From NCBI RefSeq assembly GCF_022179765.1, contig NZ_BPRE01000004.1:308204-372203 (forward strand): a DNA stretch of 64,000 nucleotides, read 5' to 3'. Under the pieces are notes generated by a model. It worked only from the letters and a program-made list of their open reading frames with translations. It did not search any database and had not been told where the DNA came from. The translations under genes and the position numbers were made by a program. The DNA comes from Methylorubrum suomiense (GTDB taxonomy: Bacteria; Pseudomonadota; Alphaproteobacteria; Rhizobiales; Beijerinckiaceae). This document shows, in pieces, positions 36,247 to 46,354 of this stretch (position 1 is its first letter; each line of letters starts with the position of its first letter).

Positions 36247-37644
36247 GTGAGAGAACGGAACCCTGCGGCGCGGTCTTCGCTTCGGCTCGTCGGTGCTGTC
36301 GCCACGGCGCTGGCAGTCGCGAGTCCGGCCGCTGCCGAGACCCTCGAGAGCGCGCTGTCCCGCGCCTATCAGGCAAATCCGGCGCTCAATGCTGCCCGAG
36401 CGGGGCTGCGGGCGACCGATGAGGACGTGAATCGCTTCCAATCCGGATACCGCCCCAACGCGGCCATCTCTGCCGATATCGGCGTCCAACAGTTCCAGGG
36501 GCAGGTCAGCCGCATTCCAATCGGCGGACGCCAGGGATTGACGGTCCCTAGCGGCGCCGGAATCACCATCAACCAGAATCTCTTCGACGGCTTTCAGACC
36601 GACAACCGCGTCCGCGCCGCCGAATCGACGGTCCTCAGCACGCGCGAATCGCTGCGTCAGACCGAGATGAACACGCTGTTCAACGCCGCACAGGCGTACA
36701 TGAACGTGCTGTCCGACACCGCGACCCTCGAACTCCAGCGCAACAACGTCGAGGTGCTCGAAGAGCAGCTGCGCCAGACCCGCGACCGCTTCAATGTCGG
36801 CGAGGTCACCCGCACCGACGTCGCCCAGGCCGAGGCCCGCCTTGCCGGCGCCCGCTCGCAGGTTGCCACCGCGGAGGCCAACCTTCGCGCCTCCATCGGC
36901 ATCTACCGCCAGATCATCGGCGTCGAGCCGCGCCAGCTCGCCCCGGGCCGGCCGCTCGACCGCTATGTGCCGGGCAACCTCGACCAAGCGATCGCCATCG
37001 GACTGCGCGAGCATCCGCAGATTCTCGCGTCCTTGCACGCCGTCGACGTGGCCGAACTCCAGGTGAAGGTCGCCGAGGGTGCGCTGGCGCCTCAGGCGCA
37101 GCTCACCGGTGCCGTTCAGCAGCGCTACGATCAACAATTCCCCGGCGATAACGGCGTCACCGCCTCGATCGTGGGTCGGGTCAACATCCCGATCTATCAG
37201 GGCGGCGCCGAGTACGCGCTGGTGCGGCAGGCCAAGGAGAATGTCGGGCAGGCGCGCCTGGTGGCCGATCGCGACCGCGACACGATCCGCGCCTCGATCG
37301 TCCGGACTTGGGGCAACCTCGAAGCCTCGAAGGCGCAGGTGATCGCCTCGCAGGCTCAGGTGCAGGCCAACGAGGTCGCGTTGAACGGCGTTCGCGAGGA
37401 GGCCCGTGTCGGCCAGCGCACCACGCTCGACGTCCTTAACGCGCAGCAGGAATTGCTGAATGCGCGCGTCAACCTGATCCTGGCGCAGCGCAACCGGGTG
37501 GTGAATTCCTACGACGTGGTGCAGGCGGTGGGACGGTTGACCGTGCGCTTCACCGCGCTGCCGGTCACCCCGTACAGCCCGCGGGAGCATTTCGATCAGG
37601 TGCGCGATCTCTGGTTCGGCTTGCGTACCCCCGACGGGCGCTGA
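36247..37644 (+). CDS. tolC: TolC-family outer membrane channel protein
   Basis: The product is 465 residues. A signal peptide (LRLVGAVATALAVASPAAAE) leads into two outer-membrane efflux repeats. They are rich in long coiled coils, for example ETLESALSRAYQANPALNAA and the region ending RTTLDVLNAQQELLNARVNL, a hallmark of TolC. It forms the outer-membrane duct of type I secretion and RND efflux. The GTG at 36247 is preferred because AAGGG lies about ten bases upstream and it places the signal peptide at the N-terminus. Confidence 0.9.
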   Translation: MRERNPAARSSLRLVGAVATALAVASPAAAETLESALSRAYQANPALNAARAGLRATDEDVNRFQSGYRPNAAISADIGVQQFQGQVSRIPIGGRQGLTVPSGAGITINQNLFDGFQTDNRVRAAESTVLSTRESLRQTEMNTLFNAAQAYMNVLSDTATLELQRNNVEVLEEQLRQTRDRFNVGEVTRTDVAQAEARLAGARSQVATAEANLRASIGIYRQIIGVEPRQLAPGRPLDRYVPGNLDQAIAIGLREHPQILASLHAVDVAELQVKVAEGALAPQAQLTGAVQQRYDQQFPGDNGVTASIVGRVNIPIYQGGAEYALVRQAKENVGQARLVADRDRDTIRASIVRTWGNLEASKAQVIASQAQVQANEVALNGVREEARVGQRTTLDVLNAQQELLNARVNLILAQRNRVVNSYDVVQAVGRLTVRFTALPVTPYSPREHFDQVRDLWFGLRTPDGR

Positions 37645-37771
37645 GACGCGACGGCATTTGACCGCGGAATCCTGTTGGCGGCAGCGCGGGCCCGGTTGAT
37701 GTCGGAAGAGACGATGAAATAGTTGGTTAACCATTTCGTCGTCTTGTCAATCGTCACCGAGTATCGCCCAG

Positions 37772-38347
37772 ATGAGCGCAGCGAGTCTTAAGGTCCAGGA
37801 CAAGACGCAGGAACCCTCCATGGAGGAGATCCTCGCCTCGATCCGCCGCATCATCGCCGACGATCAGGCCGCCAAGCCTGAAGAGGAGCCCGAAGCCCCG
37901 GCCGCGCCGGCGCCGATCGAGGATGACGTGCTCGATCTGGCCGAAGTCGCCGAGCCTGTGCGCCGACCGGAGCCCGTCGCGTTCGACATTCCCGAAATCG
38001 ATTTTCGCGCCCCCGAGCCCGCGCCGGAACCGGTGTTCGAACCCGAGCCTGTCTTCGCGCCCGAGCCGGTGGCGGAACCCGAGCCGCCGCGCCCGGCTGA
38101 ACGGATCCGTGCGGCCGTGGAAGCCGAGGCGACGGAGCGGCTCGTTTCCCCCCGAACGGTCGAGAGCGTTGGTCAGAACTTTCAGCTTCTGGCTCAAACG
38201 GTGCTGTCGCAGAACGCCCGCACCCTGGAAGAGATTGTCCAGGAGATGCTGCGGCCGATGTTGAAAGGCTGGCTCGACGAGAACCTGCCGCAGATGGTCG
38301 AGCGCCTCGTGCGTGCGGAGATCGAGCGGGTCTCCCGGGGCCGGTAG
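37772..38347 (+). CDS. popZ: PopZ polar organizing protein (DUF2497)
   Basis: The product is 191 residues. The short N-terminal helix EPSMEEILASIRRIIADDQ is the client-binding region. The middle is a long acidic proline-rich linker with repeated E-P-V and E-P-E. The C-terminal helices (TLEEIVQEMLRPMLKGWLDE, then NLPQMVERLVRAEIERVSRG) drive oligomerisation. PopZ forms a polar condensate that anchors chromosome origins and cell-cycle regulators in alphaproteobacteria. Confidence 0.9.
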   Translation: MSAASLKVQDKTQEPSMEEILASIRRIIADDQAAKPEEEPEAPAAPAPIEDDVLDLAEVAEPVRRPEPVAFDIPEIDFRAPEPAPEPVFEPEPVFAPEPVAEPEPPRPAERIRAAVEAEATERLVSPRTVESVGQNFQLLAQTVLSQNARTLEEIVQEMLRPMLKGWLDENLPQMVERLVRAEIERVSRGR

Positions 38348-38435
38348 CCGCGAGGCATGGTTGACGACGGCGGGGCCGCGGGCCGATAGCGGCGACAGCA
38401 TTTTCCCGTCGCACGCCGAAACGCCCGCTCCGCCC

Positions 38436-41156
38436 ATGATGGACAAGACCTTCGATCCCGCCGCCGTCGAGGCGCGCGTCTCCACGGCCTGGGAAGAGGC
38501 CGAGGCGTTCCGCGCCGGCCGCCCGGATCGCGCGGGTGCCGAACCCTATTGCATCATGATCCCGCCGCCGAACGTGACGGGCTCGCTGCATATGGGCCAC
38601 GCCCTCAACAACACGATCCAGGACATCCTGGCCCGCTTCGAGCGGATGCGCGGCCGCGACGTGCTGTGGCAGCCCGGCATGGATCATGCCGGCATCGCTA
38701 CGCAGATGGTCGTCGAACGCCGCTTGGCCGAGACGCAGCAGCCGGACCGCCGCACGCTCGGCCGTGAGGAGTTCCTGCGCCGGGTCTGGGCCTGGAAGGA
38801 AGAATCCGGCGGGACCATCATCGGGCAGCTCAAGCGGCTCGGCGCCTCCTGCGACTGGTCGCGGGAGCGGTTCACGATGGATGAGGGCCTGTCGCGGGCC
38901 GTTCTCAAGACCTTCGTCGATCTCCACGCACAGGGTCTGATCTACCGCGACAAGCGCCTCGTGAACTGGGATCCGAAGTTCCAGACCGCGATCTCCGATC
39001 TCGAAGTTCAGCAGATCGAGACCAAGGGCCATCTCTGGCACTTCGACTATCCGGTGGTCGACGAGGCCGGCGCCGAAACCGGCGCGGTCATCACGGTCGC
39101 GACGACCCGTCCCGAAACCATGCTGGGCGATACCGCTGTTGCGGTTCATCCCGAGGATGAACGCTATACGGCTCTCGTCGGAAAGCGGGTGCGCCTTCCG
39201 TTGGTCGGTCGGCTCATTCCCATCGTTGCCGATAGCTACTCCGATCCGGAGAAGGGCACCGGCGCGGTCAAGATCACCCCCGCCCACGATTTCAACGATT
39301 TCGAGGTGGGACGCCGCAACGGGCTGTCTGCCATCAACATCCTCGATGCCGAGGCCCGCATCCAGATCGCCGGCAACGCCGCGTTCCTCGAGGGTGCGGA
39401 GCCCGAGGCTGCGGCCCTGGCGCTCGATGGCCTCGAGCGCGAGAAGGCCCGCAAGCAGGTGGTCGCACTCATGGAGGAGCGGGGTCGCCTGCGCGCCATC
39501 GAGCCGAACACCCACGCGGTGCCGCACGGGGACCGCTCGGGCGTCGTCATCGAGCCCTACCTCACCGACCAGTGGTACGTGAACGTCAAGCCGCTGGCCG
39601 AGCGGGCCCTCCAGGCGGTGCGCGACGGGCAGACGCGGTTCGTCCCGGACAATTACGAGAAGATCTTCTTTCAATGGCTGGAGAACATCGAGCCGTGGTG
39701 CATCTCGCGCCAGCTCTGGTGGGGTCATCAGATTCCGGTCTGGTACGCGGCCGACGGCGAGTGGTTCGTTGCGACGAGCGAGGTTGAGGCTCAGGCGCAA
39801 GCGCAGGCAAAGTACGGTCGCGCGGTCGAGCTGACCCGCGATCCGGACGTGCTCGACACGTGGTTCTCCTCGGCCTTGTGGCCGTTCTCGACGCTGGGCT
39901 GGCCGGACGCGACCCCGGAACTCGCCCGCTTCTATCCGACCAACACCCTCGTCACCGGCAAGGACATCATCTTCTTCTGGGTCGCCCGGATGATGATGAT
40001 GGGCCTGCAACTCACCGATCGCGCGCCCTTCGACACGGTCTACCTGCACACCCTCGTCCGGGACGAGAAGGGTGCCAAGATGTCGAAGTCGAAGGGCAAC
40101 GTCGTCGATCCGGTCGATCTGATCGACCGCTTCGGCGCCGACGCGTTGCGCTTCACGCTTGCCGCGCTCGCCGCCCCCGGCCGGGACATCAAGCTCGGGC
40201 CGCAGCGGGTCGAGAGCTACCGCAACTTCGCGACCAAGCTCTGGAATGCTGCGCGCTTCGCCGAGCTGAACGGCTGCGCTCTCAAGGCCGATTTCAGACC
40301 GGAACAGGCCCGGGAGACGCTGAACCGTTGGGCGTTGACCGAGGCTGCCAAGGCGGTCGCCGAGGTCGCGCAGGGCATTACCGTTTACCGCTTCAACGAC
40401 GCGGCAGCGGCAGCCTATCGCTTCGTCTGGAACGTCTTCTGCGATTGGTACTTGGAGCTGGCCAAGCCCGTCCTGCAGGGTGAGGGGGTCGATCCGGCAG
40501 CACGGGCCGAAACGCAGGCCACCATCGCCTTCCTGATCGATCAGATCGCCAAGCTGCTCCACCCGTTCATGCCCTTCCTCACGGAGGAGCTCTGGGCGAT
40601 CAAGGGTGAGGCGCTGCCCACACCCCGCGGGTTGCTCGCCCTCGAATCCTGGCCCGACCTCGCGGGACTCGCCGATGCGGAGGCCGAGGCCGAAATCGGC
40701 TGGCTCGTCGAATTGATCTCCGAGGTTCGCTCGGCCCGTTCCGAGACCAACGTGCCGGCCGGTGCCCAGGTGCCGCTGATTCTCATCGCCGCCGATGCCA
40801 CCGTGCGGGCCCGTCTCGACCGTTGGAGCGAGACGCTGATTCGCCTCGCCCGTCTCTCCGAGATCGGTTTCGCGGACGTTGCGCCGAAGAATTCGGTGCA
40901 GCTTCTGGTGCGGGGCAGCGTGGCGGCGCTGCCGCTCGAAGGCATCGTCGATCTCGCCGCCGAGGTGGCTCGCCTGAAGAAGGAGGCCGGAAAGGCCAAG
41001 GCCGAGATCGCCAAGCTCGACGGTAAGCTCAACAACGCCGATTTCATCGCCCGCGCGCCCGAGGACGTGGTCGATGAGCAACGCGAACGCCGCGAGGCCG
41101 AGGCGGTGCGGCTTGCCAAGATGGAGGAAGCACTGAGCCGTCTCTCCGACGCGTGA
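38436..41156 (+). CDS. valS: valyl-tRNA synthetase
   Basis: This 906-residue class Ia synthetase charges tRNA-Val. The HIGH-type motif PPPNVTGSLHMGHALNN is near residue 45, an editing CP1 domain with TTRPETMLGDTAVAVHPED follows, and KMSKSKGNVVDPVDLID is at about residue 550. The C-terminal coiled coil (LAAEVARLKKEAGKAKAEIA) is typical of ValRS. I chose the ATG at 38436; the frame extends upstream into popZ without homology. The gene ends in a GTGA overlap with the next one. Confidence 0.96.
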   Translation: MMDKTFDPAAVEARVSTAWEEAEAFRAGRPDRAGAEPYCIMIPPPNVTGSLHMGHALNNTIQDILARFERMRGRDVLWQPGMDHAGIATQMVVERRLAETQQPDRRTLGREEFLRRVWAWKEESGGTIIGQLKRLGASCDWSRERFTMDEGLSRAVLKTFVDLHAQGLIYRDKRLVNWDPKFQTAISDLEVQQIETKGHLWHFDYPVVDEAGAETGAVITVATTRPETMLGDTAVAVHPEDERYTALVGKRVRLPLVGRLIPIVADSYSDPEKGTGAVKITPAHDFNDFEVGRRNGLSAINILDAEARIQIAGNAAFLEGAEPEAAALALDGLEREKARKQVVALMEERGRLRAIEPNTHAVPHGDRSGVVIEPYLTDQWYVNVKPLAERALQAVRDGQTRFVPDNYEKIFFQWLENIEPWCISRQLWWGHQIPVWYAADGEWFVATSEVEAQAQAQAKYGRAVELTRDPDVLDTWFSSALWPFSTLGWPDATPELARFYPTNTLVTGKDIIFFWVARMMMMGLQLTDRAPFDTVYLHTLVRDEKGAKMSKSKGNVVDPVDLIDRFGADALRFTLAALAAPGRDIKLGPQRVESYRNFATKLWNAARFAELNGCALKADFRPEQARETLNRWALTEAAKAVAEVAQGITVYRFNDAAAAAYRFVWNVFCDWYLELAKPVLQGEGVDPAARAETQATIAFLIDQIAKLLHPFMPFLTEELWAIKGEALPTPRGLLALESWPDLAGLADAEAEAEIGWLVELISEVRSARSETNVPAGAQVPLILIAADATVRARLDRWSETLIRLARLSEIGFADVAPKNSVQLLVRGSVAALPLEGIVDLAAEVARLKKEAGKAKAEIAKLDGKLNNADFIARAPEDVVDEQRERREAEAVRLAKMEEALSRLSDA

Positions 41157-41887
41157 GGCGGCTTCGGCGCCTCGTCGGCGGATTCGTCGTCGGAATGGCA
41201 GGGCTTCTTGCTCTCGGAGCATTGAGCGCGGTCTGGACAGCGAAACCCGGTGATCCCGCTCTCTTTCCGCCGAGAGGAGCCGATGATGCCGTGACCGTGC
41301 TCCTCGTCAGCCACGGTTGGCATTCCGGCGTCGTGCTTCCCCGCGACGCCGTCATGGGGGAGGGGGCCGGCGCCGCCCTGCGGAACGTCGCCATCCGCTT
41401 CCGCAATTTTCCGGAGCTGGAATTCGGCTGGGGTGAAGCCCGCTTCTACCGGGCGACGCCGACGCTTGCGGCCTTCGACTGGCGTCTCGCCCTTCGCGCC
41501 CTGTTCACCCCCGGCGGAAGCGAAGGCGTGATCCATGTGGTCGGCCTCGAACGCCCGGCCCGCGATTCGTTCCCCGCAGCCGATATCGTTCCGGTTCCTC
41601 TCTCGCGTGCCGGCCTCGCCCGCCTGCTGGCGCGCCTCGACGCGAGCTTTCGCCTGACCGACGGACAGCCAGTCGAGACCGGGCCGGGATTGTACGGGCC
41701 GAGCCTGTTCTATGAGGCGGAGGGCCGGTTTTCCTTCGCCAATGTCTGCAATCATTGGGCCGCAGGCCTGCTCGACGCGGCGGGCGTCCCGACCACGCCG
41801 GTGCTGGACACGCATCCCCTCGGGCTGCTGGCGGATCTCAGATGGCGAGCGGGCGCACCCCCTCTCGCCCGCCCCGCTCTCGATTGA
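41153..41887 (+). CDS. DUF2459/TIGR02117 family protein
   Basis: The product is 244 residues with a single N-terminal membrane anchor. The blocks VLLVSHGWHSGVVLPRDAV, ELEFGWGEARFYRATPTL and FANVCNHWAAGLLDAAGVP identify the family, which has a predicted cysteine-histidine active site but no known function. The GTG start overlaps the valS stop by 4 bp. Confidence 0.85.
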   Translation: MRRLRRLVGGFVVGMAGLLALGALSAVWTAKPGDPALFPPRGADDAVTVLLVSHGWHSGVVLPRDAVMGEGAGAALRNVAIRFRNFPELEFGWGEARFYRATPTLAAFDWRLALRALFTPGGSEGVIHVVGLERPARDSFPAADIVPVPLSRAGLARLLARLDASFRLTDGQPVETGPGLYGPSLFYEAEGRFSFANVCNHWAAGLLDAAGVPTTPVLDTHPLGLLADLRWRAGAPPLARPALD

Positions 41888-42009
41888 GCCTCCACCTGTC
41901 CAAACCGTAATCTCCGCGCCATGCGCGGGTCAGACGGGCCTCCCTAGAACCTCTCTCACGGCCCGCCGCCCCGGCGGCCGGCCCAGAATGTTCCGAGAGA
42001 GACCGTCCC

Positions 42010-43536
42010 ATGACACTGACCGTTCGCCGCCGCGCTCTCGCCTCCGTCGCCGCGGCCGCCCTCGTGGCCGGTGGGGCCGCCGGGTTCGGGCTTACCCAGC
42101 CCGCGACCCCGGCCTTTGCCCAGGCCCTGCCCCAAACCCCGATCGCCGCGCCGCAGCACCCTCCGGGCTCGTTCGCCGACGTGGTCGACAAGGTGAAGCC
42201 CGGTGTCGTCGCCGTGAAGGTGAAGCTCAACGCCGATGCCAGCGATGACGATGACGACGACACCCCCGGCAACGGCAACCTGCAGCAGGTCCCGCCGCAG
42301 CTGCGCGAGTTCTTCAAGCGGTTCGGCCAGGGTGGCCAGGGTGGTTCGCAAGGACGCAACGCTCCGCAGCAGCGTGGCGAGCGCGGCGCCGTCGGCTCCG
42401 GCTTCATCATCTCCGGCGACGGCTACGTGGTCACCAACAACCACGTCGTCGACAAGGCCAAGACCGTGCAGGTGACGCTCGACGACAATCGCACTCTCGA
42501 CGCCAAGGTCATCGGCAAGGATCCGAAGACCGACTTGGCCCTCCTGAAGATCACCGAGGGTGGCACCTACCCCTATGTCCAGTTCGGCAAGGGCGCTCCG
42601 CGGGTCGGCGATTGGGTGGTGGCGATCGGCAATCCGTTCGGCCTCGGCGGCACCGTGACGGCGGGGATCGTCTCGGCCCGCGGCCGCGACATCGGCGCAG
42701 GTCCCTACGACGACTTCCTGCAGATCGATGCGCCGATCAACAAGGGCAATTCGGGCGGCCCGACCTTCAACGTCAACGGTGAGGTCGTGGGGGTGAACAC
42801 GGCGATCGCTTCGCCGTCGGGTGGCTCGGTCGGCCTCGCCTTCGCGATCCCCGCCGAGACGGTCCAGGCGGTGGTCGACCAGCTCCGCACCGACGGCAAG
42901 GTGGTGCGCGGCTATCTCGGCGTGCAGGTTCAGCCGGTGACGAAGGACATCGCCGATGGGCTCGGTCTCGACAAGGCCAAGGGGGCTCTCATCGATCACG
43001 CCGAGAACGGTACCCCGGCGGCCAAGGCTGGGTTGAAATCGGGTGACGTGATCGAATCGGTCAACGGGACGCCGATCAACGATGCCAAGGAGCTGTCCCG
43101 CAAGATCGCTGGCCTGAAGCCCGGCACCGCGGTGAAGCTCGCCTACCTGCGCAACGGCAAGAACGACGTCGCCACCGTCGAACTCGGCACGTTGCCCACC
43201 GACGCGAAGGTCGCGAGCCGCAGCAGCGACGACGACGCCACCAGCGGTCAGCCGCGGCTCGGCCTCAGCCTCGCCCCGGCCGGCGATGTCGGCCTCGGCG
43301 GCGACGGTGTGGCGGTGATGGAGGTCGATCCCTCGGGCCCGGCCGCGGCCAAGGGCATCGAGCAGGGCGACGTGATCCTGGATGTCGCCGGCACCAGCGT
43401 CTCCAAGCCCTCCGATGTGCAGGCGCAGATCCGTGCTGCGCAGGCCAATGGCCGCAAGGCGGTGCTGATGCGCGTCAAGAGCGCCAAGGGTCAGACCCGC
43501 TTCGTCGCCGTTGCGCTCTCCAGCAAGGAGGGTTGA
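42010..43536 (+). CDS. degP: Do/DegP-family periplasmic serine endoprotease
   Basis: This 508-residue periplasmic quality-control protease has a signal peptide at residues 1-38 and an unusual acidic run (D79-D84). The trypsin-like domain carries the triad His145 (TNNHVV), Asp175 (KTDLALLK) and Ser248 (GNSGGP). Two PDZ domains follow, at about residues 290-375 and 410-500. A Gly/Gln-rich loop (GQGGQGGSQGRNAPQQRG) lies just before the catalytic domain, corresponding to the LA loop. Expression signals were not resolved. Confidence 0.93.
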   Translation: MTLTVRRRALASVAAAALVAGGAAGFGLTQPATPAFAQALPQTPIAAPQHPPGSFADVVDKVKPGVVAVKVKLNADASDDDDDDTPGNGNLQQVPPQLREFFKRFGQGGQGGSQGRNAPQQRGERGAVGSGFIISGDGYVVTNNHVVDKAKTVQVTLDDNRTLDAKVIGKDPKTDLALLKITEGGTYPYVQFGKGAPRVGDWVVAIGNPFGLGGTVTAGIVSARGRDIGAGPYDDFLQIDAPINKGNSGGPTFNVNGEVVGVNTAIASPSGGSVGLAFAIPAETVQAVVDQLRTDGKVVRGYLGVQVQPVTKDIADGLGLDKAKGALIDHAENGTPAAKAGLKSGDVIESVNGTPINDAKELSRKIAGLKPGTAVKLAYLRNGKNDVATVELGTLPTDAKVASRSSDDDATSGQPRLGLSLAPAGDVGLGGDGVAVMEVDPSGPAAAKGIEQGDVILDVAGTSVSKPSDVQAQIRAAQANGRKAVLMRVKSAKGQTRFVAVALSSKEG

Positions 43537-43596
43537 TCGCCACGAGACGGGGTCGGCGACGACCCCGTCACCCCGCTTGATTCCTCCCTCGACTCC

Positions 43597-43627
43597 GCGC
43601 CCGCTCGTCCTGAGCGGGCGCATTTTT
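43597..43627 (+). terminator. rho-independent terminator after degP
   Basis: A perfect 10-bp stem GCGCCCGCTC/GAGCGGGCGC has a 5-nt loop and is followed by ATTTTT. Confidence 0.88.
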
Positions 43628-43710
43628 GTCTGACGCCCGTCGTCGGACCCACCGGCCCGCTGACGGGTTGCCCCGTCATTCGGAGGGGATGGTCACCGCA
43701 GGAGACAGAC

Positions 43711-44583
43711 ATGGCGAGCGTCCAGGGATCGGGTACCTTCGCGATCGGCGGGGATCTGACCGTCCATCGCCTCGGCTTCGGCGCCATGCGCGTCACCGGC
43801 CCCGGCATCTGGGGCGATCCGCCCGATCGGGAGCGGGCGAAAGCGACGCTGCGGGCGATTCCGAGTTTCGGCATCGATCTGATCGACACCGCCGACAGCT
43901 ACGGCCCCTTCGTCAGCGAGGATCTGATCCGCGAGACGCTCCACCCCTATGACGGACTTGTCGTCGCGACGAAGGGCGGACTGACGCGTCATGGTCCCGA
44001 TATCTGGCGCCCGGTCGGAAATCCGGACTATCTGCGCCAGTGCGTCCTGATGAGTCTCCGGCGTTTAGGCCTTGAGCGCATCGATCTGTGGCAATTGCAC
44101 CGGATCGGCCCGGATATCCCGCGCGACGCGCAGTTCGAGGCCATTGCCCGCATGCGGGAGGAGGGTCTGATACGCCATGTTGGCCTGTCGGAAGTCTCCG
44201 TCGCCGAGATCGAGGCGGCGCGCCAATACTTCCCCGTCGCGACGGTGCAGAATCGCTACAATCTCGTCGATCGAACCAGTGAAGCGGTGCTGACTCATTG
44301 CGAGGGATTGGGCATCGGCTTCGTCCCTTGGGCTCCCCTCGACAAGGGCGCGCTGGCGGGTCCGGAATCGGCCCTTTCCACCATCGCCGGCCGCCTCGGT
44401 GTCGGGGCAGGGGCGGTGGCCCTCGCGTGGCTTCTCAAACGCTCACCGGTGATGCTGCCGATCCCCGGTACAGGTGATCCCGATCACCTCGCGGAGAACG
44501 TCGCCGCTGCCGAAGTGTCTCTGAGCGCGGACGAGTTCGAAACCCTCGATCGGGAAGGTCAGGCTGCCCGGAAGGCCGTCTAG
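43711..44583 (+). CDS. aldo/keto reductase
   Basis: This 290-residue NADPH-dependent oxidoreductase has a TIM-barrel fold. The catalytic tetrad is visible: Asp in LIDTADSYG, the following Tyr, Lys in VVATKGGL, and His in LWQLHRIGP. The C-terminal [20 protein letters not shown] binds the cofactor phosphate. The substrate is unknown. GGAGACAG precedes the ATG. It stands alone after the degP terminator. Confidence 0.92.
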   Translation: MASVQGSGTFAIGGDLTVHRLGFGAMRVTGPGIWGDPPDRERAKATLRAIPSFGIDLIDTADSYGPFVSEDLIRETLHPYDGLVVATKGGLTRHGPDIWRPVGNPDYLRQCVLMSLRRLGLERIDLWQLHRIGPDIPRDAQFEAIARMREEGLIRHVGLSEVSVAEIEAARQYFPVATVQNRYNLVDRTSEAVLTHCEGLGIGFVPWAPLDKGALAGPESALSTIAGRLGVGAGAVALAWLLKRSPVMLPIPGTGDPDHLAENVAAAEVSLSADEFETLDREGQAARKAV

Positions 44584-44730
44584 GCAGAAATCGACGCGAC
44601 CCGCGCTGCCGGCGTGCCGTTCCGCACGCATCTTGCTTTCCAACAGGAACCCGCGGCGGCGCGACGTCTTCGGTTTCCGTTGCGGTCGCCAGACCGTTGC
44701 CCTGCCACCCTGCCAGAGACGAGGATCGAG

Positions 44731-45171
44731 ATGTCGAAGCTCCATCGTGCGCTTCTCTGCGGAATGGTGCTGTCCTGTGGGATGCTGGCAGGGCCGTCGC
44801 AGGCACGGCCGGGTTGGGTCTCCGGCACCTGGGTCTATGCCGATCTCTGCACCATGCCGGAGGATGGTTCGCAGGCGGGCCGACGCATCACCCTCAAGCG
44901 GTCGCCAAACGGTGATGGCCTCGTCTATGAAGGGGCCGGATTGCGAGCGCCGGTCGCGACTTCGGTCACGATCGACGACGCGACCAAGGACGTTGCCTTC
45001 CGGATCGAGACCGAGACAGGTCTCGTCAGCTTTCAAGGTACGGCGGGCCCGGATGCCTTGATCGGGACCCTCGACAGCGCCGCCGGATCGCAGCCGGTGC
45101 GGCTCAAGCGTGTCCTGCGCTCGCGTGCGCATGAGGCCTGCCCCGGGGAGACGACAGGCTCGATCAACTGA
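44731..45171 (+). CDS. hypothetical secreted protein
   Basis: The product is 146 residues. A signal peptide (HRALLCGMVLSCGMLAGPSQ, cleaved near SQARP) is followed by a beta-rich mature domain (GWVSGTWVYADLCTMPEDGS, then VSFQGTAGPDALIGTLDS). I recognise no family. The ATG at 44731 is the first with a basic n-region; the longer frame lacks signal character. Confidence 0.7.
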   Translation: MSKLHRALLCGMVLSCGMLAGPSQARPGWVSGTWVYADLCTMPEDGSQAGRRITLKRSPNGDGLVYEGAGLRAPVATSVTIDDATKDVAFRIETETGLVSFQGTAGPDALIGTLDSAAGSQPVRLKRVLRSRAHEACPGETTGSIN

Positions 45172-45263
45172 CACCCCTCCCACCTCGCTTCGCCCTCCAC
45201 CGGCATTGACGTCGGCGCCCCGTGGCGCGACTGAGTCCGTCAGGTCGCGTCGCGGAGGAAGCC

Positions 45264-46343
45264 TTGGCCGAGAGCAAGCGCAGCTATCGTATCGCCGTCA
45301 TCCCCGGTGACGGCATCGGCAAGGAAGTCGTGCCGGAGGGCGTGCGCGTGCTGGAGCGGGTGGCCCAGCGCCACGGCTTTACCCTGCAGCAGGATTGGTT
45401 CGATTTCGCGAGCTGCGACTATTACGAGGCCCACGGGCGGATGATGCCCGAGGACTGGAAGGCGCAGATCGGCACGCACGATGCGATCTTCTTCGGCGCC
45501 GTCGGTATGCCGGATCGCGTGCCGGACCATATCTCGCTGTGGGGCTCGCTGATCCAATTCCGTCGCGAGTTCGACCAATACGTGAACCTGCGCCCTGTCC
45601 GCCTCATGCCGGGCGTGAAGAGTCCGCTGGCGGGCCGCGAGCCCGGCGACATCGACTTCTGGGTCGTTCGCGAGAACACCGAGGGCGAGTATTCGAATGC
45701 GGGGGGGCGTATGTTTCCCGGCACCGATCGCGAATTCGCCGTGCAGGAATCGATCTTCACCCGTCACGGCACTGACCGGGTGCTGCGCTTCGCCTTCGAA
45801 CTGGCCAAGAGCCGCCCGAAGAAACATCTGACCTCAGCGACGAAGTCTAACGGCATTTCGATCACGATGCCGTACTGGGACGAGCGGGTGCGGGCGGTGG
45901 CAGAAGCCTATCCCGAGATCCGTTGGGACCAGTACCACATCGATATTCTGACCGCGCATTTCGTGCTGAACCCGGACCGGTTCGACGTGGTGGTGGCCTC
46001 CAATCTGTTCGGCGACATCCTCTCGGATCTGGGCCCCGCCTGCACCGGGACCATCGGCATTGCACCGTCTGGCAACATCAATCCCGAGCGACGGTATCCG
46101 TCCGTGTTCGAGCCGGTTCATGGATCGGCTCCCGACATCGCGGGACAGGGCCTCGCCAATCCGATCGGGCAGATCTGGTCCGGCGCGATGATGCTGGAGC
46201 ATCTCGGCGAGCGGGAGGCCGCAGCGGAGATCGTCGCGGCCATCGAACGGGTGCTTCCGGAACAATCGCTGCGCACGCGCGATCTCGGTGGCACGGCCGA
46301 CACGACGGCCTGCGGCCGGGCGGTCGAAGAGGCGATCGGCTAG
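45264..46343 (+). CDS. tartrate dehydrogenase/D-malate dehydrogenase family protein
   Basis: This 359-residue enzyme of the beta-decarboxylating dehydrogenase family oxidises hydroxy acids such as tartrate, D-malate or isopropylmalate with NAD. The start AVIPGDGIGKEVVPEGVRVL, the active-site stretch DFWVVRENTEGEYSNAGGRM and VVASNLFGDILSDLGPACTG are diagnostic, and EPVHGSAPDIAGQGLANPIG binds the nucleotide. I prefer the TTG at 45264 because GGAGG lies five bases before it; a GTG at 45222 is the alternative. The BKACE gene starts 11 bp downstream. Confidence 0.85.
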   Translation: MAESKRSYRIAVIPGDGIGKEVVPEGVRVLERVAQRHGFTLQQDWFDFASCDYYEAHGRMMPEDWKAQIGTHDAIFFGAVGMPDRVPDHISLWGSLIQFRREFDQYVNLRPVRLMPGVKSPLAGREPGDIDFWVVRENTEGEYSNAGGRMFPGTDREFAVQESIFTRHGTDRVLRFAFELAKSRPKKHLTSATKSNGISITMPYWDERVRAVAEAYPEIRWDQYHIDILTAHFVLNPDRFDVVVASNLFGDILSDLGPACTGTIGIAPSGNINPERRYPSVFEPVHGSAPDIAGQGLANPIGQIWSGAMMLEHLGEREAAAEIVAAIERVLPEQSLRTRDLGGTADTTACGRAVEEAIG

Positions 46344-46354
46344 GAGAGGGGATC

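Noticed and set aside
37851..41222. A 1123-codon open frame on the minus strand
   Set aside because: It is antisense to popZ and valS, which have full family motifs. Long antisense frames are expected in GC-rich coding DNA and this one has no recognisable domain.
41956..43623. A 555-codon minus-strand frame
   Set aside because: It is the complement of the degP gene, whose catalytic triad and PDZ domains are intact on the plus strand.
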